This document shows positions 17,359 to 23,845 of a stretch of DNA of 64,000 bases, piece after piece. Each line of letters starts with the position of its first letter. The stretch's first letter is position 1. The notes under the pieces are model-generated. The model made no database searches. It saw only the letters and a program-made list of their open reading frames with translations, and was not told the DNA's origin. A program made the translations under genes and the position numbers. The DNA is from Streptomyces sp. CNQ-509 (GTDB taxonomy: Bacteria > Actinomycetota > Actinomycetes > Streptomycetales > Streptomycetaceae). Location: contig NZ_CP011492.1 in NCBI RefSeq assembly GCF_001011035.1, positions 1,929,501-1,993,500 of the forward strand. The letters are read 5' to 3'.

Positions 17359-17961
17359 ATGACTGAGCGACAGGTTGCGGTGGCGGAGCCGTCCCCCGGT
17401 GCGCGGCAGGACTTCTTGCGGGCTGTGGTGAAACTGTGCCGGGAGCGGGTGTACGAGGACATACAACCGGCCGACGTCGCCAAGCTGGCCGGCCATGACG
17501 AACAGCAACTGCGGGCGATATGGCCCACGAAGAGTCTGATGGTCGTCGAGGCGCTGTTCGGCGAGGTCGCCCCCCGGCTGGTGTTCCCGGACACCGGCGA
17601 CTTCGAGGCCGATCTGCGGTCGCAGTTGACGTCCATCGCGGAGGCGTTCGGAGACCCCGGTGTGGGTCCCCACATCGCGGCCCTCGCCGCCGAGGCCAAC
17701 ACCGACCGGATGCTCGCGAAGGTCTTTCTGGACCGGGTCTTCACCCCCAACCGCGCGGCCGCCTCGAAGCGCTTCCGCGCTGCTCAGGAGGCGGGTCAGG
17801 TCCGGCGGGACCTCGATCTGGACGCCGCGATCGACATGGTCTTCGGCCCGATCTGGTTCCGTCTGCTCCTCGGCACCGGAACGCTCACCGCCGAACTCGG
17901 CGCCTCCCTCGCCGACCACGCCGTGGGCGGCCTGGCGTCGCGCCCGGACCGTACCGACTGA
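17359..17961 (+). CDS. TetR-family regulator
   Basis: A 200-residue regulator. The N-terminal helix-turn-helix lies about residues 13-60 (CRERVYEDIQPADVAKLAG, then QQLRAIWPTKSLMVVEALF). The C-terminal helical ligand domain ends in LADHAVGGLA. There is no Shine-Dalgarno before the ATG, and a TAGACT -10-like hexamer is at 17347-17352, only seven bases upstream; a leaderless transcript is likely. It is probably the ligand-responsive repressor of the cluster, most obviously of the MMPL exporter. The pair with the SARP gene 15 bases downstream suggests one regulatory operon. Confidence 0.88.
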   Translation: MTERQVAVAEPSPGARQDFLRAVVKLCRERVYEDIQPADVAKLAGHDEQQLRAIWPTKSLMVVEALFGEVAPRLVFPDTGDFEADLRSQLTSIAEAFGDPGVGPHIAALAAEANTDRMLAKVFLDRVFTPNRAAASKRFRAAQEAGQVRRDLDLDAAIDMVFGPIWFRLLLGTGTLTAELGASLADHAVGGLASRPDRTD

Positions 17962-17976
17962 GGGGCAAGGAGATCA

Positions 17977-18819
17977 GTGGAGTTCAGAATACTGGGCCCG
18001 CTGGAAGTGCACGCGCGGCGGGCCGGCGGGGGCGACCTGACCCCCCGGGCCGCCAAGCTCCGTGTCGTACTCGCGACGCTGCTCGTCCGGGCGAACAAGG
18101 TCGTCTCGATCGACAGGCTGATCGACGAGCTGTGGGGTGACGAGCCGCCGCGTACCGCGATGACCACGCTGCAGGTGTACGTCTCCCAGCTCCGCAAGGT
18201 CCTCCAGGAGGCCGACGCCGAAGGCGGCCGGAAGGCCCTGGTGACCCGCGCGCCCGGATACATGCTGCTGCTGAACGACGCGCAACTGGACCTGGTGAGG
18301 TTCGAGGAGCTGTACGGGCAGGGCCGCAAGGCCATGGACCGCGGGGACTACGAGCTGGCCGCGGAGCTGCAGCGCAGCGCACTGGAGCTGTGGCGGGGCC
18401 CGCTGCTCTCCGACATCCCCCACGGCCCCCTGCTCAACAGCACGGCCGTCCGCCTGGGCGAGGCCCGTATCTCCGCCCTGGAACAGCGCATCAGCGCCGC
18501 GCTGCACCTGAACCGGCACCACGAGGTGGTCGGCGACCTGCAGACCCTGGTCACCGAACTGCCCATGCACGAGCAGTTCCACGCCCATCTGATGGTCGCC
18601 CTGTACCGGATGGGCCGCCAGGCCGACGCGCTGAGCACCTTCGCCAAGCTGCGCGCGACGCTGGTGAAGGAGCTGGCCATCGAACCCGGCATCCAGATGC
18701 AGCAGTTGCACCGCCGCGTCCTCAACGGCGATCTGCTGCTCCTGCACCCGTCGGCATGGCGAGCGGAACACCCCGAGAACACCGGCTCCCTCCCGCACGG
18801 AGCCGCCCGAGCGGGCTAG
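17977..18819 (+). CDS. SARP-family (AfsR/DnrI/RedD) pathway activator
   Basis: A 280-residue single-unit SARP. An OmpR-type winged-helix domain spans residues 1-95 (LGPLEVHARR, RVVLATLLVRANKVVSIDRL, LQVYVSQLRKVL, GYMLLL). A bacterial transcriptional activation domain spans about 96-240 (ERGDYELAAELQ-like helices, REL-type ending KELAIEPGIQMQQLH). No ATPase domain is attached. SARPs activate antibiotic clusters by binding heptamer repeats near the -35. GTG 17977 is preceded by AAGGAG. Its place at the end of the 4.3-18.8 kb cluster is the strongest sign that the cluster makes a specialised metabolite. Confidence 0.92.
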   Translation: MEFRILGPLEVHARRAGGGDLTPRAAKLRVVLATLLVRANKVVSIDRLIDELWGDEPPRTAMTTLQVYVSQLRKVLQEADAEGGRKALVTRAPGYMLLLNDAQLDLVRFEELYGQGRKAMDRGDYELAAELQRSALELWRGPLLSDIPHGPLLNSTAVRLGEARISALEQRISAALHLNRHHEVVGDLQTLVTELPMHEQFHAHLMVALYRMGRQADALSTFAKLRATLVKELAIEPGIQMQQLHRRVLNGDLLLLHPSAWRAEHPENTGSLPHGAARAG

Positions 18820-18823
18820 ACCC

Positions 18824-18855
18824 GGGGTCGGTCCTTCCACCCACGGAACGACCCC
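18824..18855 (+). terminator. Hairpin after the SARP gene
   Basis: GGGGTCG (18824-18830) pairs with CGACCCC (18849-18855), with a partly paired inner part, four bases after the SARP stop. A second larger GC inverted repeat follows directly. Probable end of the regulator transcript and of the cluster. Confidence 0.55.
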
Positions 18856-19208
18856 GCCGCCCGGGCCGGCCGCCCACCACCGGCGGCCGCCCGGGCCACC
18901 GCCCTCCTGCCGGCGGTGGCCGCGAAGAGGCCCTGCGGTGATCAAGTGAGCGCGGGCGGATTCACACGGCCGCTGACCTGCCCGCACTCCTTTCTCCCGC
19001 TCCCCGCCCGCACGTCACCGACTGCGCGCACGGAACGGCCCCGGCCGCGCCGCCGTCCCGCATCGAGAACGCTCGCACTGCCCCCTCGGACGCCGACGTG
19101 CGCGCCTGGTGTGCGGCTTGCGACGCCGAGGAACGATCCTCGCGAACGAGGCCCGGCGCGGGCAAATGGCGCGCTGCCGGTGGGGGAAACCCGGCGCGGC
19201 TGGTGGAG
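18856..19208. other. Non-coding spacer at the cluster edge
   Basis: After the terminator hairpins no frame shows a recognisable family. The stretch ends in the degraded 5' part of the recombinase remnant. It probably marks the junction between the metabolite cluster and the old integration site at tRNA-Val. Confidence 0.4.
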
Positions 19209-19720
19209 ATGACGTCGGGAAGGCGGCCCAAGGGCGTGCTGTGGAGCGACGAGCACGTGCGCCGGTGGCAGGAGACCGGGGAGCAGCCGAGGCCGGTCAT
19301 GGTGTGGCCGCCGCAGATGGTCGGTGCGTTCCTCGACCACGCGGCCGGCGACCGCCTGTATGCGCTGTTCCACCTGATCACGTTCCGGGGGCTGCGGCGT
19401 GGCGAGGCATGCGGGCAGCGGTGGACGGACGTCGATCTCGACGGCGGGCTGCTGACGGTGGCGCGGCAGATCGTGCAGGACGGGTGGACGTGTACGAGGA
19501 CGAGCCGAAGACGTCGGCGGGCGCACGGACGATCGCCCTCGGCTCCGGGACCATCGCGGTACTTCAGGAGCACCGGAAGCGGCAGGAGGAGGAGCGCGCG
19601 CCTCGGCGGCGCCTGGGCCGACTCGGGCCGGATCTGCACCCAGGAGGATGGGAGTTGGCTCCGGCCGTCGAAGGTGAGGCGGCGGCCGTCGTCCCGCTGC
19701 AGCGGGACGGCCTGCCGACG
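19209..19720 (+). pseudogene. Frameshifted tyrosine recombinase (integrase) remnant
   Basis: Integrase signature pieces occur in alternating frames. The box I region FRGLRRGEACGQRWTDVDL, with its catalytic Arg, is in one frame up to about 19480. YEDEPKTSAGARTIAL and EHRKRQEEER are in a second frame. GSWLRPSKV, typical of Streptomyces integrases, is back in the first frame near 19660. At least two frameshifts separate them. The HxxR box II and the catalytic Tyr are missing. The remnant lies just downstream of the 3' end of tRNA-Val, the usual place of an integrase beside its attachment site. It is a dead relic of an integrated element. Confidence 0.75.
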
Positions 19721-19761
19721 GACCCGAAGGAGAAGATCGCCAGTGGTGATGCTCGCGCAAC

Positions 19762-19786
19762 GGCCCCGGAGCGGTGGTCCGGGGCC
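19762..19786 (-). terminator. Terminator hairpin of tRNA-Val
   Basis: A perfect 9-bp stem (19762-19770 with 19778-19786) around a 7-base loop, about 30 bases past the CCA end of the leftward tRNA gene. It probably ends the tRNA transcript. Confidence 0.6.
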
Positions 19787-19815
19787 GATGGTGAGCGGGA
19801 GAATGCGGGCTCCCC

Positions 19816-19890
19816 TGGTGGGCGCGGACGGGTTCGAACCGCCGACATCTGCCTTGTAAGGGCAGCGCTCTACCGCTGAGCTACGCGCCC
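19816..19890 (-). tRNA. tRNA-Val (anticodon TAC), CCA encoded
   Basis: Read on the minus strand the sequence folds as a complete tRNA. The acceptor stem GGGCGCG pairs with CGCGCCC. The D arm has AGCTCAGCGGTAGAGC. The anticodon stem CTGCC/GGCAG closes the loop CTTACAA, giving anticodon TAC (Val, GUA codons). The T arm has GGTTCGAACC. Discriminator A and an encoded CCA occupy 19819-19816. The 3' end abuts an integrase remnant, so it has probably served as an attachment site. Confidence 0.95.
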
Positions 19891-20030
19891 GGATGCGGGG
19901 ACAGCGTATCGTGCCCCGCCGGCGGCGATCGACCTGCGGGGGCCGCGGGGATCGTCGTGGGCCGTGTGTTCGTTCACCCCTGGTGGGAGAATGAGTCTCC
20001 AGGGGAACGCAGGGCACGGAAAGGGGTCTC

Positions 20031-21302
20031 GTGGCATTCGGCGGAGGCGGAGGCGGCACCCGGCGGTGGGGCTGGGGAGACCGGGGTGACGGGGCTCGGG
20101 CCGAGGCGCAGGCGGCCAAGGACGCCGCCGCGACCGCGTTCTACGAGCTGGATACCGCGGAACGAGACCTGCGCATCTCCGTGGAGACGATCGCCGCCGT
20201 CGACGACTCGCCCGCCGCCCGCAAGGCGACCGCGGACTTCGCCGCCCTGGGCCGGCGGATCGACGAGGTCAGCCACACGTACATCAGCGCCGTCGACTCC
20301 TACGACCTCGACCGCGACGACCTCGACCACGGCACCGCCTCCCGCGCCCGGCACGAGTTGCAGCAGGCCACCAACGGGCTGGAGAAGGTCCGCTCCGACC
20401 TCAACCACTTCGCGCACGGCCTCGGCCCCCTCCTCGACCAGGCCGAGAGCCAGCTCGCCCGGCTCGCGCCCGCCGTGGAGCGGGCCCGGCAGGCGCTGCT
20501 GGCGGCGACGACGGCGCTGGACGAGGTGCGCGCCAAGGGCTTCCGGGCCGACGACCTGGCCGCCCGCCTGGCCGGGCTCGGACCGGAGCTGACGAAGCTC
20601 AACGAGGGCGCCGGGCGGCACGGCGTGCAGGAGACCATCCACCGCGCCGTGGGCGTGCAGCGCGACGCGGAGGCGCTGCGCAGCGAGGCGGAGCAGTTGC
20701 CGCAGCGCGCCGAGGAGATCGACCGCCGCCTGGTCAGCCTCCGCACCCGCGCGCAGGCGCTGGCCACCCGCGCCGAGAAGGTCAAGCCGGTGCTCAGCGA
20801 GCTGCGCCGGCGCTTCGCGCTGGCCTGCTGGCGCGATCTGCAGGAGGTGCCCGACCGGGCCGCGCAGGCCGTCACCGAGGCGGAGGAGAAGATCGCCGAC
20901 GCCTCCCGGGCCCGCCGCGAGCAGCGCTGGCCGGACGCGATCGCGCTGCTGGCGAGCGTACGGGCGCTGCTGAACCAGACCGACGAGGCCGTGGACGCCA
21001 CCCGCGACCGGCTCCACCGCCTCGACGCGGTGGAGAAGGACCGCGCCTCGGAGGTGAACCGCACCCGCTTCGCCATCCGCGACGCGCAGCGCCTCGCGAT
21101 GGCCGGCCGCGACCGCCCCGACCCCCGGCACGCGGGGCCGCTGGACGCGGCGGTCGAGCGCGTCGACCGGGCGGAGGCGGCCCTCACGGGGCGGCATCCC
21201 GACTACTGGAGCTTCCTGGAGGAGCTGGAGGCGGTCCGCGAGACGGTCGCCGAGGTGGTCCAGGCGATACGGGCAGAACGCGGCGCCGGCACCGCCCGCT
21301 GA
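20031..21302 (+). CDS. Coiled-coil protein of unknown function
   Basis: A 423-residue protein I do not recognise. After a short Gly/Trp/Arg-rich head (FGGGGGGTRRWGWGDRG) it is almost wholly alpha-helical and charged, with heptad-like Leu/Ala spacing from about 30 to 415. It has no membrane segment, signal peptide or nucleotide-binding motif. One well-marked patch lies mid-protein (LRRRFALACWRDLQEVP). GTG 20031 is preceded by AAAGGGG. It stands alone next to tRNA-Val. A structural or scaffold role is possible, but nothing in the sequence assigns it. Confidence 0.8.
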   Translation: MAFGGGGGGTRRWGWGDRGDGARAEAQAAKDAAATAFYELDTAERDLRISVETIAAVDDSPAARKATADFAALGRRIDEVSHTYISAVDSYDLDRDDLDHGTASRARHELQQATNGLEKVRSDLNHFAHGLGPLLDQAESQLARLAPAVERARQALLAATTALDEVRAKGFRADDLAARLAGLGPELTKLNEGAGRHGVQETIHRAVGVQRDAEALRSEAEQLPQRAEEIDRRLVSLRTRAQALATRAEKVKPVLSELRRRFALACWRDLQEVPDRAAQAVTEAEEKIADASRARREQRWPDAIALLASVRALLNQTDEAVDATRDRLHRLDAVEKDRASEVNRTRFAIRDAQRLAMAGRDRPDPRHAGPLDAAVERVDRAEAALTGRHPDYWSFLEELEAVRETVAEVVQAIRAERGAGTAR

Positions 21303-21381
21303 TCCCCGCCGCCGTTCCCGCCCTCCCCCGGCCGCCGTCGCGCCCTACGGCCCGTCCCGTACCGGCGATATGCTGTCCGCC

Positions 21382-21609
21382 ATGCCGCGATACGAGTACC
21401 GCTGCCGGTCCTGCGGGACGACCTTCGAGGTCAGCCGCCCCATGGCCGAGTCCTCCGCCCCCGCGGACTGCCCGCAGGGCCACGACGACACCGTCAAGCT
21501 GCTCTCCACCGTCGCCGTCGGCGGCGCCGCCACCGGCGCCGGAGCCGCGCCGCAGGGCGGCGGCGGTGGCGGCGGGGGCGGGTGCTGCGGCGGCGGTTGC
21601 TGCGCGTAG
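21382..21609 (+). CDS. FmdB-like zinc-ribbon protein
   Basis: A 75-residue protein beginning PRYEYRCRSCG, the hallmark of the FmdB/CxxC-CxxC regulatory zinc-ribbon family. The first knuckle is C8/C11. The second reads C30PQGH34 rather than CPxC, so His may replace the last Cys. The C-terminus is a Gly run ending in CCGGGCCA, a common metal-binding style tail. The ATG at 21382 fits the family start better than the ATG four codons earlier. Proposed roles in the family are transcriptional or metal handling and remain uncertain. Confidence 0.82.
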   Translation: MPRYEYRCRSCGTTFEVSRPMAESSAPADCPQGHDDTVKLLSTVAVGGAATGAGAAPQGGGGGGGGGCCGGGCCA

Positions 21610-21721
21610 TCGCGGGGCGCCGTAGCGTACGGTGCCCGACCTGGGCGACTTGCCCCTGAATGCGCACAGGGTTGATCCTGGATTACGGCACTGCAGCACG
21701 ACCGCCGTAAGGAGGTCCGCC

Positions 21722-22384
21722 ATGGCCGAGCAGGATCACGTCATGGAGTCCCTGCCGCATCCCCTCGCCGAACCGCCCAAGGAGCACGTGCCGGGCAGCC
21801 GCGAAGCCCTCAAGGACCGCGTCAACGTCGGGCATCCCGCGCACCAGCACACCAAGCTCGACGAGCACCTGCCCGTCGATCACCACCTCAGCAACGTCTA
21901 CCGCGTCGGCGCCGGCCTCGCCGGCCTCTTCCTGCTGGTGTTCGGCATCCTCGGCCTCATCGACCGCATCGGGTTCTTCGACACCGGCGGCCACCAGACC
22001 CTCGGGCTGAACAGCAACGGCGCGCTGAGCGTCCTGTCCATCGTCGCCGGCGTGGTGCTGCTCTACGGCATGGTCCGCGGGGGCAACTTCGCCTCGACGC
22101 TCAACATGGTCCTCGGCGGGCTGTTCGTCCTCAGCGGCTTCGTCAACCTCGCCGTTCTGGACACCAGTTGGAACTTCTTCGCCTTCAGGATGCAGAACGT
22201 GCTCTTCAGCTTCATCCTCGGGGTGGTCCTGGCGATGTTCGGGATGTACGGGCGCGTGAGCGGCCGGCTCCCCCACGACAACCCGTACTGGCGCACCCGC
22301 AACGCGGAGGAGGCCGCCGCGGAGGACGAGGAAACCGCGGAGGACGAGGAGGCCAGAGCCGCTACCGGCGCCGCGCGACGGTGA
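21722..22384 (+). CDS. DUF4383-family membrane protein
   Basis: A 220-residue membrane protein. A hydrophilic N-terminal segment of about 65 residues precedes four hydrophobic helices (AGLAGLFLLVFGILGLID, LSVLSIVAGVVLLYGMV, STLNMVLGGLFVLSGF, MQNVLFSFILGVVLAMF). A short acidic tail follows (EEAAAEDEETAEDEE). The pattern matches actinobacterial DUF4383; function unknown. The start is set by a full AAGGAGGT Shine-Dalgarno seven bases before ATG, unusually strong for this window and suggesting high translation. The last 23 bp overlap the convergent methyltransferase gene. Confidence 0.85.
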   Translation: MAEQDHVMESLPHPLAEPPKEHVPGSREALKDRVNVGHPAHQHTKLDEHLPVDHHLSNVYRVGAGLAGLFLLVFGILGLIDRIGFFDTGGHQTLGLNSNGALSVLSIVAGVVLLYGMVRGGNFASTLNMVLGGLFVLSGFVNLAVLDTSWNFFAFRMQNVLFSFILGVVLAMFGMYGRVSGRLPHDNPYWRTRNAEEAAAEDEETAEDEEARAATGAARR

Positions 22385-23039
22385 GGCCGTCCGCGACCGT
22401 CAGCAGCACCGAGTCCATCCGGTCGTCCGCGACCACGTGGTCGTTGAACGTCCGGATCGCCGCCGCCCCGCCGGTGGCGTCCGGGTCGACGACCCGGCCG
22501 TGGAAGAGCACGTTGTCCGCGACGATCAGCCCGCCGGGCCGCATCCGCGGCACCAGCTCCTCCCAGTACCCGACGTAGCCGCCCTTGTCCGCGTCGAGGT
22601 ACGCCAGGTCGATGTGCGGCTCCGCGGGCATCGCCCGCAGCGAGTCCGCCGCGGGCCCGATCCGCAGCTCCACCCGGTCCGCGACGCCGCCCTTCTCCCA
22701 CGCCTCGCGCGCGTACGCCGTCCACTCCTCGGAGACGTCGAGCGCCACCAGCTTCCCGTCGGCGGGCAGCGCCTGCGCCATGGAGAGCGACGAGAACCCG
22801 GTGAACGTGCCGACCTCCACGATGTGCCGGGCACCGACGAGACGTACCAGGAACGCCAGCAGCGGACCCTGCTCCTGCGCGGACTGCATGCTCGCGGAGT
22901 CCGGGAAGCGGCTGTGCGTCAGCTCCACCAGGTCGCGCTGCACGGCGTCCAGCGGCGGGTTGTGCTCCAGCACGTACCGGTACAGCTCCGGCGTCTGGTC
23001 AGGTCGCTTGTCCCGGTCCGCGGGAGAGGGAGAGGTCAT
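22362..23039 (-). CDS. Class I SAM O-methyltransferase (CCoAOMT/COMT-like)
   Basis: A 225-residue methyltransferase of the catechol/caffeoyl-CoA O-methyltransferase type. SAM motif I is VEVGTFTGFSSLSMA, with LVALDVSEEW next. The metal-binding LAYLDADKGGY and the IVADNVLFHGRV block carry the Asp and Asn ligands for the divalent cation. The ATG overlaps the stop of the HAD gene by 4 bp (23036-23039), so it is the last gene of the leftward Ter-linked operon. It may methylate the nucleoside-like product proposed for that system, or be a bystander. The 3' end overlaps the convergent DUF4383 gene. Confidence 0.9.
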   Translation of the reverse strand: MTSPSPADRDKRPDQTPELYRYVLEHNPPLDAVQRDLVELTHSRFPDSASMQSAQEQGPLLAFLVRLVGARHIVEVGTFTGFSSLSMAQALPADGKLVALDVSEEWTAYAREAWEKGGVADRVELRIGPAADSLRAMPAEPHIDLAYLDADKGGYVGYWEELVPRMRPGGLIVADNVLFHGRVVDPDATGGAAAIRTFNDHVVADDRMDSVLLTVADGLTVARRR

Positions 23040-23845
23040 GGGAGGCATCCTGCCATCTGCCGCAGAATCTCCTCGCCCGCGGCCACCCCGCGCTCGTCGA
23101 GCGCCGTGACGTGCGGCGCGGTCCAGCCGCGGGTGGCCAGCTCGCCGTGCCCCGGGCGCCAGGCGCGGTCGGCGGCGAGGAGGAGATCCGTGTCCAGCAG
23201 GGAGTCCCCGGCGGCGAGCACGCCGTCCGCCGCCGGCTCCCCCACCCGCCGTACGACCTCCGCGACCGCCGCGCTCTTCGTCAGCGGGCGCGGCACCGCG
23301 TAGACCTTCCGTCCCTGCGCGGAGACGGACCACCCCCGGCCCTCCGCCCACTCCCCCAGTTCCTTCAGCCACTCCTCCGGCACCGCGGCCCGCTCCACCA
23401 CCAGGTACGCGAACAGGTCCTCCGCCGTCCGCAGCTTCCGCAGCCACGCCGGGTCCGCCGCCCGCTCCAGATGCGCGCGGACCTCCGCCAGCGGCGCGCT
23501 CCCCACCGCCAGCTCCCGGCCCACCCGCGCCCGCCACCCGGCGTCGGCCTCGCCGTCGACCAGCAGGTGGCCGCCGTTGGCGCAGATCGCGTACCGCGGC
23601 GGCGGCCCGGGCAGCCGGACGCGGCCGTACTGCTCGCGGGTGCGCGTCGTCACCGGTACGAAGTGGACCCGGCCGGCGAGGTCCGCGAGCAGCGTGGCGG
23701 CGGTCTCGGTCAGGAACGACAGCGGCCTGCCCTCGTAGACCTCGACGCACAGCAGGCGCGGCGCGGCGGCGTCGGGTACGGCGAGGGCGAGGGCCGCCGG
23801 GGAGTAGATGAGGGTGCGGTCGAGGTCGCTGGCGATGATGGTCAC
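23036..23845 (-). CDS. HAD-family phosphatase of the Ter locus
   Basis: A 269-residue Cof-like HAD hydrolase. Motif I is ASDLDRTLIY with nucleophile Asp and acid Asp, motif II VTTRT, the motif III Lys lies in the PLTKSAAV region, and motif IV is AAGDSLLDTDLL. The cap is of the C2 type. The GTG start overlaps the preceding gene's stop by 4 bp (23842-23845). In Ter-linked biosynthetic modules a HAD phosphatase accompanies phosphoribosyltransferases and is thought to dephosphorylate a ribosylated small molecule. That function is from family context, not shown here. Confidence 0.88.
   Translation of the reverse strand: MTIIASDLDRTLIYSPAALALAVPDAAAPRLLCVEVYEGRPLSFLTETAATLLADLAGRVHFVPVTTRTREQYGRVRLPGPPPRYAICANGGHLLVDGEADAGWRARVGRELAVGSAPLAEVRAHLERAADPAWLRKLRTAEDLFAYLVVERAAVPEEWLKELGEWAEGRGWSVSAQGRKVYAVPRPLTKSAAVAEVVRRVGEPAADGVLAAGDSLLDTDLLLAADRAWRPGHGELATRGWTAPHVTALDERGVAAGEEILRQMAGCLP

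Noticed and set aside
19900..20030. A second tRNA or att repeat right of tRNA-Val
   Set aside because: No cloverleaf or copy of the tRNA 3' end was seen there; only a short spacer and the promoter of the coiled-coil gene.
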